Shown here: in pieces, positions 26,523-35,691 of the stretch | Layout: each line of letters begins with the position of its first letter | How positions within the stretch are numbered: the stretch's first letter is position 1 | Source of the DNA: CAVQBP01 sp963723205 | GTDB lineage: Bacteria; Bacteroidota; Ignavibacteria; Ignavibacteriales; Ignavibacteriaceae | DNA length: 64,000 nucleotides | Reading direction: 5' to 3' | NCBI GenBank assembly: GCA_963723205.1 | Contig: CAVRQC010000041.1 | Coordinates: 434,001-498,000 of the forward strand | Notes under the pieces: generated by a model | What the model was told of the DNA's origin: nothing | What the model saw: the letters and a program-made list of their open reading frames with translations, nothing else | Database searches by the model: none | Translations under genes and position numbers: made by a program

Positions 26523-26650
26523 TCATTTCAAATCCCAATTTATAGAGAGTTACTTCCTGAAGATGGGATGAGAAATCTTACATATCGGCTATTAAGATTT
26601 CTCGGTCGCCTATATGTAATTCAAATTGAAGCTCCCCCGAAATAATACTT
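26523..26650. repeat. Inverted-repeat element between convergent genes
   Basis: The segment starts with TCATTTCAAATCCCAATTTAT and ends with CTCCCCCGAAATAATAC. Inside, AGAAATCTTA (26571-26580) pairs exactly with TAAGATTTCT (26593-26602). The words TTTCTCGGTCG and CTCCCCCGAAAT are shared with the element at 29759. It fills the gap between coaD and the thymidylate synthase-like gene and could end transcription from both sides. Confidence 0.6.
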
Positions 26651-26707
26651 TCTTACTTTTTTGCCACATTTGAATATTAACAAATTATTATTTTTCTAAT
26701 ATTTAAA

Positions 26708-27598
26708 CTAATGGCTGTTATCATATTCTTTTATTTTTTCTAATACAGCAGCTTCTGCATCATTATACATTTTTAAAATAAAGTCATCACTAAAATTGAA
26801 AGTCCTGTCTGCAAAGTCCATAGAATCAATACGATCAAATAATAATTTTTTTGCGGTTTCTATATCTTTACCATAAATATGATAAGAGTCTGCCTGCCAA
26901 TTCAGTCTAGCCAACTTCACTTTCTTACCGGTCTTTTTTGAGATACCTTCGGCAATTACTTCCTTATTAAAGTTGATAAAACCAAACATGTTCATAAAAC
27001 TTGCTCCCCATGCATCATTGCTTCTGAACCGGATGTTGCAGTTAAGCCACCATGTCCCTTCATCATCTTCAATTATTCTATACCAAAGTGACTGCAGGCA
27101 GGGAGGATCAAAACAATCAAGATCCAAATTCGGCATCCAGGTAATCATTTGCGCCTGCCTTGTATAAGGCTGTTTACTTAACTTATCAATTATACTATCA
27201 ACCTGGTCAATTGAAAAATTTCCTGTACGTTCGGATTTTCCGTTAGTAAGTTCATTCCAAGAACCATATGCAGCTAACCTGCTATGATAAGTATATTCCC
27301 ATCGTGTATCATTTTCATCATTAATGTTCTTTATCCAGTGGTCTTTAAACCCCATTAATTCCATAACATATTCTCTCAGATTTTCAATTCCTCCGGGGAA
27401 AGCACGGTGAATCATTGGATCATTAAGAGGTTCCAGTATTGTTATATTCATAGTGGAGTCTATGCTTAAAGGATCACCGGGTTTGTCATACTGGGTTTTA
27501 AACCCTGTACCTTTATTATAAAGTTCAATAAGAGCCTGTTCGTAAGCTTCTGCAAGTGTTTTCCCTGTTACTGCAAGTACGGGAATATTTTTATCCAT
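26708..27598 (-). CDS. Thymidylate synthase-like protein
   Basis: The 296-residue protein contains FDPPCLQSLWYRI, where the PPC-centred loop matches the catalytic cysteine of thymidylate synthase. RSNDAWGASFMNMFGF lies in the place of the ND-containing dUMP-binding motif, and a late ADSYHIYGKD equals the conserved HIY. TRQAQMITW provides the phosphate-binding arginine. The fold is therefore that of ThyA / dCMP hydroxymethylase. The sequence diverges from canonical ThyA, and the N-terminal 60 residues (VLAVTGKTLAEAYEQAL) are unusual and resemble the archaeal-type branch. It may make dTMP or a hydroxymethylated pyrimidine. It is a lone gene. Confidence 0.7.
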   Translation of the reverse strand: MDKNIPVLAVTGKTLAEAYEQALIELYNKGTGFKTQYDKPGDPLSIDSTMNITILEPLNDPMIHRAFPGGIENLREYVMELMGFKDHWIKNINDENDTRWEYTYHSRLAAYGSWNELTNGKSERTGNFSIDQVDSIIDKLSKQPYTRQAQMITWMPNLDLDCFDPPCLQSLWYRIIEDDEGTWWLNCNIRFRSNDAWGASFMNMFGFINFNKEVIAEGISKKTGKKVKLARLNWQADSYHIYGKDIETAKKLLFDRIDSMDFADRTFNFSDDFILKMYNDAEAAVLEKIKEYDNSH

Positions 27599-27885
27599 TT
27601 AGAAGCTCCCTTTTAAATGATTTAATCTCTGTTATTAAATTATAAAAATAATATAATCAACAGTAGCTCTTTCGTTAAATATTTTTAAGCATTAACGGAA
27701 AAGAAAAAATCATTCATTTATAGGATTAAATGAAATCATTATGTGATTTAAACTAATTACATACGGGAAGAGATCTTTTTGTAATAATCCGGACAGAAAT
27801 AATTGATAATTTTGTAAACAATAACTTCAATAATAATTTATTTAACTAGTAAGTTTTAATTAATTTTTTTTATAAGGAGATAAAA

Positions 27886-28353
27886 ATGAATGATAAAAAT
27901 CTAAGAAAAAATCTTGCTGAATTCTTAAATAAAGCATTGGCACATGCAACAGTTAAAGATGCAATTAATAACCTGAAGCCTGAACTCAGGAATATACAAC
28001 CTCAAAAAGGAATTCATTCGGTTTGGGAAGAATTTGAACACATGAGAATTGCGCAGGAAGATATATTAAGATATACATTGGATAAAAACTGGAAATCTCC
28101 CAAATGGCCTGAAAAACACTGGCCGGACAATAATAAATTAACAGATAAAATCTGGAATGAAAGTATTCAAAAATTTTTTTCCGATATGGATGAATTAATA
28201 AACCTGGCAAATAATCCGGATATAGATTTAACATCTGAAATCCCGCACGGAGAAGGAAGAACTTATTTAAGAGAGCTGCTCCTTGTAATTGACCATAATG
28301 CGTATCATGGCGGACAAATAATTATGGTCAGGAAACTTTTAAATGACTGGTAA
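27886..28353 (+). CDS. DinB/YfiT-like four-helix protein
   Basis: AAGGAG precedes the ATG. The 155-residue protein has the DinB superfamily pattern, with H52 in EEFEHMRIAQEDI and the pair H137/H141 in VIDHNAYHGGQI. Together these form the three-histidine metal site of the family. DinB-like proteins are thiol transferases or stress proteins with unknown substrates. No neighbour supports a role. Confidence 0.87.
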   Translation: MNDKNLRKNLAEFLNKALAHATVKDAINNLKPELRNIQPQKGIHSVWEEFEHMRIAQEDILRYTLDKNWKSPKWPEKHWPDNNKLTDKIWNESIQKFFSDMDELINLANNPDIDLTSEIPHGEGRTYLRELLLVIDHNAYHGGQIIMVRKLLNDW

Positions 28354-28549
28354 TGAAAAAATATTCTATTTCATGCATTAAACACTAAAAGTATTTAAAT
28401 AAAATTTAGATAATTCAGCCATTGACTTTTGATTTATAAATGCAAGCAGTATTTTTGAATTGCAAGTATTAAGATGAATTCAATTGAACTTAATCTTGTA
28501 CTAACTTATAAACGTTAAATAAATTTCCTAACGAAAAGGGAGAAATAAA

Positions 28550-29740
28550 TTGGTATCTGAAGTTGCAAACAGGATAAATGAATCCCCTACAATGAAAGTT
28601 TCTGCACTTGCTAAAAAAATGAAAGCAGATGGTGAGAATGTAATTAACCTAAGTGTGGGTGAGCCCGATTTTCCTACACCGGAAAACATAAAGCAAGCTG
28701 CAAAAAAAGCCATTGATGAAAATCAAACACGCTACACAATTAATTCCGGTACCGTGGAGTTAAGAAAATCTATTGCTGCAAAATTAAAAAGAGATAATGC
28801 TTTGGATTATGATATAAAGAATATTATAGTATCAAATGGCGCTAAGCATAGTGTATTCAATTGTATTCTTGCAACTGTAAATAAGGGAGAAGAAGTAATT
28901 ATTCCTGCACCTTACTGGGTTTCCTATCCTGATATGGTAAGCATTGCAAATGGAACATCTATTATTATTGATACTAAAGAAGAAAACGGATTTAAAGTAA
29001 CTCCTGAAGAATTAGAGAGATCAATTACTCCAAAAACAAAAGCTTTAATTTTATGCAACCCGTCCAATCCAACCGGCTCTGCATATTCAAGGATTGAATT
29101 AGAGAAAGTTGCAGAAGTCTGTCTTAAACATAATTTCTATATTATTAGTGATGAAATCTATGAAAAGCTTACTTACGGAGATTATAAATTTGTTAGTTTC
29201 CCTTCTTTAAATGAAGAACTAAAGAAAAGAACTCTTTTGGTTAATGGCTTGTCAAAAGCATATTCTATGACCGGCTGGAGGATTGGTTATACTGCAGGAC
29301 CTGAAGATGTTATCCAAGCAATTAACAAGATACAAAGTCATTCCACTTCAAATGCATCTTCAATATCCCAGACTGCGTCACTAGAGGCTTTAAATGGTTC
29401 CCAGGATGCTGTTGAAGAAATGAGAAAAGAATTTGAAAAAAGAAGAGACTATCTTTATAATCAATTAACTTCCATCGATGGTATATCATGTTATAAACCT
29501 GAAGGCGCATTTTATTTATTCCCAAATATATCAGCATATTTCAACAAATCTGATGGAGAGACTAAGATAAAAGATTCATTTGATCTTGCAATGTATATTT
29601 TATCTGATGCTAAAGTTGCTACTGTTCCGGGAAGTGCATTTGGTGCTGAAGGTTTCTTAAGACTATCTTATGCAACTTCTATGTCAAACCTGGAAGAAGC
29701 TGTTGCACGATTAAAGGAATCACTAAAGAAACTTAACTAA
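28550..29740 (+). CDS. Aspartate / aromatic aminotransferase, class I fold
   Basis: Translation begins at TTG, supported by AAGGGAG 7 bp upstream and by homologous start position (SEVANRINESPTMKVSALAKKM). The PLP lysine is K236 in VNGLSKAYSMTGWRIGY, and the NPSNPTGSAY and SDEIYEKLTY motifs are typical of the AspC subgroup Ib. At 396 residues it has normal length. It catalyses aspartate/2-oxoglutarate transamination and may accept aromatic or prephenate substrates. The next gene, aroE, faces it across a repeat element. Confidence 0.93.
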   Translation: MVSEVANRINESPTMKVSALAKKMKADGENVINLSVGEPDFPTPENIKQAAKKAIDENQTRYTINSGTVELRKSIAAKLKRDNALDYDIKNIIVSNGAKHSVFNCILATVNKGEEVIIPAPYWVSYPDMVSIANGTSIIIDTKEENGFKVTPEELERSITPKTKALILCNPSNPTGSAYSRIELEKVAEVCLKHNFYIISDEIYEKLTYGDYKFVSFPSLNEELKKRTLLVNGLSKAYSMTGWRIGYTAGPEDVIQAINKIQSHSTSNASSISQTASLEALNGSQDAVEEMRKEFEKRRDYLYNQLTSIDGISCYKPEGAFYLFPNISAYFNKSDGETKIKDSFDLAMYILSDAKVATVPGSAFGAEGFLRLSYATSMSNLEEAVARLKESLKKLN

Positions 29741-29758
29741 TTTAGATTTGATTGCAGA

Positions 29759-29875
29759 GGATGTTCCAAAAGTAAATTTGTCATTTCAACCGGAGGAAGA
29801 AATCCTACGTTTTGAAAAAACTTCTCGGTCGAAGACTCCCCCGAAATGACACTAACTTACTTTTGAGACAACCCC
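29759..29875. repeat. MITE-like element with nested inverted repeats
   Basis: Outer arms GGATGTTCCAAAAGTAA and TTACTTTTGAGACAACCCC enclose inner arms TGTCATTTC (29779-29787) and GAAATGACA (29843-29851), which are perfect complements. No ORF is inside. It sits between the convergent aminotransferase and aroE genes; shared words with 26523-26650 show a repeat family. Confidence 0.7.
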
Positions 29876-29881
29876 ACATAC

Positions 29882-30754
29882 TTAAGAGTTGATATAAAGC
29901 TGGAGCGATTTATGTAATTTGTCAATCGGTAAGTCCTCTCCTGTCCAAAGTTTAAAAGCTCCCGCCGCCTGATACACTAGCATATTAAGTCCGTCCAGGG
30001 TAATTGCTCCATTTTTTTCAGCAATTTGCATAAGTTTTGTTTTGATCGGATTATATACCAAATCAAAAATTATTTGCCCCTTTATAAAGGAATCATCTAA
30101 AGTAGTAACTGCATCATCATTTTCAGGATACATACCGACAGGTGTTGAATTAATAATTAACTTAGAATCTTTTAAAATCGGTACAAGTCCCGGCGGAAAA
30201 AGTTCCTTAACAGAAAATCCGTCATACTTCATTTTAGCTTTAAAATAACTTTTCAAAGATTCCGCTCTTTGTTCTGTTCTATTTATTAAAAAAATTTTTT
30301 TCGGTTTAAAATGACGGATTAAAGTATAAATAACAGCCCTTGCAGCTCCCCCGGAACCGATTATACTTATGGTTTCACCCGATAGTTCTTTTTTATACGG
30401 ACCCAGAGTTTCAAGAATTCCGGTTACATCAGTATTATAACCACTGAGCTTTCCCATTTCATTAACTACTGTATTTATGGAACCTACAATTGAAGCTTCT
30501 TCGGAAATATTGCTCATAAATTCCATAATTTTTTCTTTATGCGGTATAGTCACATTAAAACCTTTTATACCGAGAGCTACTATTCCTTTTATACCGTTTT
30601 TCAAATTAGCCGGGGGAATATCGAAGGGAAGGTAGATATAATCCAGCTTATTAATTTCGAATCCAACATTATGAATAAAAGGTGAAAAGGTATGCTTAAT
30701 TGGATGCCCTATAAGTCCAACTATTTGAGTATTAAGATGAAAAGAATCTCTCAT
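29882..30754 (-). CDS. aroE: Shikimate dehydrogenase AroE
   Basis: The N-terminal part has GLIGHPIKHTFSPFIHN, the shikimate-binding start of AroE, and NVTIPHKEKIM supplies the catalytic lysine. SINTVVNEMGKLSGYNTD and the NADP motif GSGGAARAVIY follow. It reduces 3-dehydroshikimate in aromatic amino-acid synthesis. 290 residues is normal. The next gene on the strand upstream, a TPR protein, is 43 bp away. Confidence 0.95.
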   Translation of the reverse strand: MRDSFHLNTQIVGLIGHPIKHTFSPFIHNVGFEINKLDYIYLPFDIPPANLKNGIKGIVALGIKGFNVTIPHKEKIMEFMSNISEEASIVGSINTVVNEMGKLSGYNTDVTGILETLGPYKKELSGETISIIGSGGAARAVIYTLIRHFKPKKIFLINRTEQRAESLKSYFKAKMKYDGFSVKELFPPGLVPILKDSKLIINSTPVGMYPENDDAVTTLDDSFIKGQIIFDLVYNPIKTKLMQIAEKNGAITLDGLNMLVYQAAGAFKLWTGEDLPIDKLHKSLQLYINS

Positions 30755-30797
30755 AATAAACAGAAAAAAGAATAAGCATTAAAAATAATTATAAAAA

Positions 30798-32213
30798 TCA
30801 GGTCTCGCCCAACAATTTTTTGAACAGTTTAGAGGATTTAATCTCAGGATATTCTTTAGCAAATTCGGTCCTGATAGTCGGATCAAGTTTAAAAGCCGTT
30901 TTTAAGCAATCGACTGCTTCTTTAGTTCTGCTTAAAATAAAATTGACTTTTGCTTTCCCGTAATAAGAGGTAGCATCTTCCGGATCAATCCTTATACAAT
31001 GATCAAAAGCTTTTAGAGCTTCCAGCCAGTCACCCATTTCCAGATAAGTTTCCGAAAGGTTAAACCAAATTTCGAAATTATCCGGTGCTATTTTAACTGC
31101 AGCTTTATAACTACTAATTGCTTCCTGTAATTTTCCTAGTGAATATTCCAAATCAGCTTTAGCATACCATGCATCAGCACTATCCTGGGATAAAGAAATT
31201 GCTTTATTGAAATCTCTTAGTGCAAGCTGGAATTTTCCCAGTGAATCATAACAAAATCCTCTTGCCAGATAAGCTTCATAATAATTTTCATTAATTTTTA
31301 TTGCATCAGTGTAATAAACAATTGAGTTAGGTAATTCCCCAATTTCTTCATAAATATTAGCAATATTATAATATGAAGCTTCATCGCGGCTATCAATTTG
31401 AATAGTTTTCTTGAAACTATCTATTGCTTGTTGAAACCTTCCCAGGTCTGCCAGTGTGTTTCCTCTATTAAACCAGGCTGCAGCAAAATTATCTTTAACT
31501 GCAATTGCCAGTTCATAACTATCAATTGCTTTTTCCAATTTGTTCATTTTAGCCAGAACTACCCCCCTATTATACCAACCGCTTGCATTATAAGGTTCTA
31601 TTTCAAGAAATTTATTATAAGCATCAAGAGCTTTGTCAAGTTCTTCCAGGTTTTCATAACAAAAGCCGAGTTCATAATACGCCTCAGAAAATTCATCATC
31701 AACAGCAATTATTTTCAGAAAACAGCTTATAGCATCATAATAGTTCTCCTGCCTCTGGTATAACAATCCAAGGCTGAAAATTATTTCTTCATTACCAGGA
31801 TCCAATCTTATTGCATTTAAAAGTGTTTCTTTGGCTTGTGTATAAAGGCCAAGACTTTCTTCTGTCTCAGCTTTATCCATAAGAATTTCAGAGTCTGACG
31901 GATTTAAGGAAAGTGCTTTGTTATAACATTCTAAAGCTTCTTCGAAATTAAAAATGCCATTTAAAACAGCCCCTTTTTTTAACCAGTACTCAGAATTATA
32001 AGGTGCGATATCGAGCAGTTTATTTACAAAATATAAACCAGCTTCAAATTTTTCACTATCAATACAATTTTGAACTGTTTCTTCAACAGCTTCCATACAG
32101 GAATAAATGCTACCCTCTTCAATAAGACCTTTATACTTTTGTATTTCAAAATCTATGTTTTTATTATTACTATAAAAACTTTCTCCACTGAAATCAGAAT
32201 CGTAATAAGACAT
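30798..32213 (-). CDS. TPR-repeat protein
   Basis: This 471-residue protein is a nearly continuous array of about twelve 34-residue TPRs (for example AWFNRGNTLADLGRFQQAIDSFKKTIQID and the following DEASYYNIANIYEEIGELPNSIVYYTDAIKI). There is no signal peptide, so it should be cytoplasmic and scaffold other proteins. Its partner is not known. It lies upstream of aroE in the same direction. Confidence 0.92.
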   Translation of the reverse strand: MSYYDSDFSGESFYSNNKNIDFEIQKYKGLIEEGSIYSCMEAVEETVQNCIDSEKFEAGLYFVNKLLDIAPYNSEYWLKKGAVLNGIFNFEEALECYNKALSLNPSDSEILMDKAETEESLGLYTQAKETLLNAIRLDPGNEEIIFSLGLLYQRQENYYDAISCFLKIIAVDDEFSEAYYELGFCYENLEELDKALDAYNKFLEIEPYNASGWYNRGVVLAKMNKLEKAIDSYELAIAVKDNFAAAWFNRGNTLADLGRFQQAIDSFKKTIQIDSRDEASYYNIANIYEEIGELPNSIVYYTDAIKINENYYEAYLARGFCYDSLGKFQLALRDFNKAISLSQDSADAWYAKADLEYSLGKLQEAISSYKAAVKIAPDNFEIWFNLSETYLEMGDWLEALKAFDHCIRIDPEDATSYYGKAKVNFILSRTKEAVDCLKTAFKLDPTIRTEFAKEYPEIKSSKLFKKLLGET

Positions 32214-32395
32214 CTGCTCTCCAAAACTAGAAATTATCTTCGAAAAAATGTATTACTAAATAAGTATAAAAGCAAGCTGGTTACGAATGTCATTTTATAC
32301 TAAACAAAAGAATTAATTTTTTCTCAACTAATAAATATCAAAAAAAATGCCGTGATTTTTTATTTATTAAATATTATAAAAATCAGGATTTATAG

Positions 32396-33610
32396 TTACT
32401 TTGCTAAAACAGAAGTAACTTTTTCAGCAGCATCTTTTAGACTGCCTGCCACTTCAAAATTTAAACCGGAATTATTAAGCATTTCGCCTGCTTCTTCCGC
32501 ATTTGTTCCTTCCAGCCTAACTACAACCGGAACTGTAACGTCCATTTCTTTTGTTGCATCAATTACTCCTTGTGCAACCCTGTCGCATCTTACAATACCT
32601 CCGAAAATATTTATCAGGATAGCCTTTACACTCGGATCGGAAAGAATGATTTTAAATCCGTTAGCTACTGTTGTTTTGTTAGCACCGCCTCCAACATCAA
32701 GAAAATTAGCCGGTTCACCTCCGGCAAGCTTAATAATATCCATAGTTGCCATTGCGAGACCTGCTCCGTTAACCATGCATCCTACATTACCATCTAGTTT
32801 TATATAATTCAGATTATACTTAGAAGCTTCAATTTCAAGAGCATCTTCTTCGTCAAGATCCCTGAAAGCGGCTATATCTTTATGCCGATAAAGAGCATTG
32901 TCATCAAAATTCATCTTAGAATCCAGGGCTACCACACGATCATCATTAGTAATAACCAAAGGATTAATTTCAAGGAGTGAAGCATCAGTTTCGACATAAG
33001 CCTTATAAAGAGCCATAATAAATTTTAAGAAATTCTTGAAGATATCACCTTCCAAACCAAGAGAAAAAGCTAGTTTTCTTGCCTGGTAAACTTGTAATCC
33101 TACTGAAGGATCCACCCATTCTTTAATAATTTTTTCCGGGGTTTCGGCAGCAACCTTTTCAATTTCAACACCTCCTTCGGTAGAAGCCATAATAACATTC
33201 TTTGATACTGAACGATCTAAGAGAATACTGAGATAAAATTCTTTTTTAAAGTCCAAGCCTTCTGCGATAAAAAGAGTTTTAACAATTTTCCCTTCTTTCC
33301 CGGTTTGGTGTGTCACCAGGAGTTTTCCAAGCATTTTCTCAGCATAATCTTTCAGCTTTTCTATTGATGTTGTAAATTTTACACCTCCTTCAAGTATTAC
33401 TTCCTCCCGATTTTGAGGATTAAATAGTTTTCCTTTTCCCCTGCCTCCTGCGTGTATTTGTGATTTCACTACAAATTGGTTTATTCCTCTTGATTGTAAT
33501 TCCGAAATTGCATTATCTACAGCTGATAACTCCTTAACTGCAATGCCATCCTGCACAGGTACATGGTATTTTTTAAGAATTTCTTTTGCCTGATATTCAT
33601 GAATTTTCAT
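32396..33610 (-). CDS. sucC: Succinyl-CoA ligase, ADP-forming, beta subunit SucC
   Basis: The N-terminus MKIHEYQAKEILKKYHVPVQDG and an ATP-grasp domain (residues about 5-225) are diagnostic. The C-terminal ligase domain has KLAGGEPANFLDVGGGAN and INIFGGIVRCDRVAQGV. It conserves the TCA-cycle succinyl-CoA/succinate step with ADP. At 404 residues it is slightly long. sucD is not adjacent; it must be elsewhere. The gene follows pruA by 47 bp, both on the minus strand, which links glutamate/proline breakdown with the TCA cycle. Confidence 0.95.
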   Translation of the reverse strand: MKIHEYQAKEILKKYHVPVQDGIAVKELSAVDNAISELQSRGINQFVVKSQIHAGGRGKGKLFNPQNREEVILEGGVKFTTSIEKLKDYAEKMLGKLLVTHQTGKEGKIVKTLFIAEGLDFKKEFYLSILLDRSVSKNVIMASTEGGVEIEKVAAETPEKIIKEWVDPSVGLQVYQARKLAFSLGLEGDIFKNFLKFIMALYKAYVETDASLLEINPLVITNDDRVVALDSKMNFDDNALYRHKDIAAFRDLDEEDALEIEASKYNLNYIKLDGNVGCMVNGAGLAMATMDIIKLAGGEPANFLDVGGGANKTTVANGFKIILSDPSVKAILINIFGGIVRCDRVAQGVIDATKEMDVTVPVVVRLEGTNAEEAGEMLNNSGLNFEVAGSLKDAAEKVTSVLAK

Positions 33611-33657
33611 TTTAACCTTCGTTCTGTTTATTTAAATAAATAAAAAAAATTAAATTT

Positions 33658-35289
33658 TTATTCTTCGCTCATAAAAGGATATCGCCAATCTTTAGGCGGT
33701 TCAAATGTTTCCTTAATCGTTCTTACGGTCATCCATCTCATAATATTTAGTCCGCTGCCGGCTTTGTCGTTTGTTCCTGATGCTCTTCCGCCACCGAAAG
33801 GCTGCTGCCCTACAACTGCTGCAGTAGGTTTATCATTAATATAAAAATTACCCGAAGCATTTCTAAGCTTATCAGACATTTTTAATATTGCTTTCCGATC
33901 CTGTGCCCAGACTGCACCGGTAAGCGCATATGGTGAGGTTGTATCACAAAGTTCTAATGCTTCATCCAATTTTTCATCTTCATATACATACACCGTTAAA
34001 ACAGGGCCAAAAATTTCCTCTTCCATTGTTTTAAATTTCGGATTAGTCGTTACAATAGTTGTGGGTTCAATAAAATATCCTTTAGAATCATCAAAGTTAC
34101 CACCTGTTATAATTTCAGCTTCACTTGAATTCTTTGCATAATCTATATATTGAGTAATGGATTTGAAAGCTCCTTTGTCAATTACTGCAGTCATAAAATT
34201 CGTAAAATCATCCGCACTACCCATTTTTATTTTTTCAATTTCAGCTGCATATTTCTCTTTAAATTTTTCCCAGATAGATTTGGGAATATACATTCGTGAA
34301 GCGGCCGAACATTTTTGCCCCTGGTATTCAAAAGCACCTCTGATTGCAGCAACAACCAAAGCATCAACATCAGCTGAGTTATGAACAAAGATAAAATCCT
34401 TACCACCGGTTTCTCCAACAATTCGGGGATAATATTTCATGTTTTTCAGATTATCAGATACAGTTTTCCACATTCCCTGAAATACAGCAGTTGAACCGGT
34501 AAAATGAATTCCTGCCAAATAAGGGCTGCTCATCGCAGGAGATCCAACTTCGCCACCGGAACCAGGAACAAAATTAATAACTCCTTTCGGCATACCTGCA
34601 GCTTCAAATAATTTCATTAAGTGATATGCAGAATAGACAGCACTTGAAGCAGGTTTCCATAACACAACATTACCAACAATTGCAGGTGCAGTTGGCAAAT
34701 TACCTGCAATAGAAGTAAAATTAAACGGAGTAACAGCAAAGACAAAACCTTCCAGAGGTCTGTACTCCAGTCGGTTCCACATTCCATAAGGTGAATACGG
34801 CTGTTCTCCCATCAACTGTGTCATAAAGAAAGAATTAAATCTCCAGAAATCTATTAATTCGCAGGCAGAATCAATTTCTGCCTGATGAACTACTTTAGAT
34901 TGTCCAAGCATTGTTGCTGCATTTAAAGTAGCTCTCCATGAACCGGCTAAAAGGTCCGCCATTTTAAGGAAGATTGAAACTCTCTGCTCCCACGGCATAA
35001 CTGACCATTCTTTTCTAGCCTCAAGAGCAGCTTCAATTGCCTGCTCTACTTCCTTTTTCCCTGCTTTATGATAAACACCTAATAAATGGTTACGGTCATG
35101 CGGAATTCTCATTTCTGCTGTATTACCGTTCTTTATTTCTTCCCCATTAATTATTAAAGGAATTTCTATCTGCTTCGATTTTAATTCAGATAATCTCTTT
35201 TTCAACTCTGCTCTTTCAGGGCTTCCCGGTTTATATAATTTAATAGGTTCATTTATAGGATGTGGTACTTTAAAATATGCATTAGACAT
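33658..35289 (-). CDS. pruA: L-glutamate gamma-semialdehyde dehydrogenase (P5C dehydrogenase)
   Basis: This 543-residue aldehyde dehydrogenase has the catalytic cysteine in YQGQKCSAASRMYIP and the glutamate in IVGETGGKDFIF. The start (NEPIKLYKPGSPERAELKK) and the 530-550 residue length mark the P5C dehydrogenase subfamily 4A1. It oxidises glutamate semialdehyde to glutamate with NAD. No proline dehydrogenase is beside it. It is followed by sucC. Confidence 0.92.
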   Translation of the reverse strand: MSNAYFKVPHPINEPIKLYKPGSPERAELKKRLSELKSKQIEIPLIINGEEIKNGNTAEMRIPHDRNHLLGVYHKAGKKEVEQAIEAALEARKEWSVMPWEQRVSIFLKMADLLAGSWRATLNAATMLGQSKVVHQAEIDSACELIDFWRFNSFFMTQLMGEQPYSPYGMWNRLEYRPLEGFVFAVTPFNFTSIAGNLPTAPAIVGNVVLWKPASSAVYSAYHLMKLFEAAGMPKGVINFVPGSGGEVGSPAMSSPYLAGIHFTGSTAVFQGMWKTVSDNLKNMKYYPRIVGETGGKDFIFVHNSADVDALVVAAIRGAFEYQGQKCSAASRMYIPKSIWEKFKEKYAAEIEKIKMGSADDFTNFMTAVIDKGAFKSITQYIDYAKNSSEAEIITGGNFDDSKGYFIEPTTIVTTNPKFKTMEEEIFGPVLTVYVYEDEKLDEALELCDTTSPYALTGAVWAQDRKAILKMSDKLRNASGNFYINDKPTAAVVGQQPFGGGRASGTNDKAGSGLNIMRWMTVRTIKETFEPPKDWRYPFMSEE

Positions 35290-35691
35290 TATTCAAACTC
35301 CATTTGAATTATTTTCAAAATTTATATTTACCGAAATTATTTTTGCTAAAAAGACAAAAAATTTAAGTTATGAATTGTCATTTGTTACAAAAAAGAATGA
35401 GCTTTTTAGCAGCAATTATTAACAATAAATATTTAAAAAATTAAACAAAAATTACTGCTTTTGGTCAAGAGAATCAATTTATATAACTAACAGGACTAAT
35501 TTAAAACGCTTCAGTATGGTGGAAAATTGGAAAAACGGAGAGACGATTTTACGTTTTTGTTATACTCTATAATTCCTGCATCCGTTCTTTCCTTTTACAA
35601 TTACTATTCTACATTTTCCATTTTACATTTTTTCATCTATTGCATCTTTTGTTTAACAAAATTATTTTCACTAATAAGAAAGAGGAAATAA
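35290..35691. other. Gap upstream of two divergent genes
   Basis: This 402-base gap lies between divergent pruA and the acyl-CoA ligase gene and must hold both promoters. At 35590-35660 it contains degenerate T-rich words (TTTTCCATTTTACATTTTTT and similar), a low-complexity spacer. No gene or clear regulator site is seen. Confidence 0.4.
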
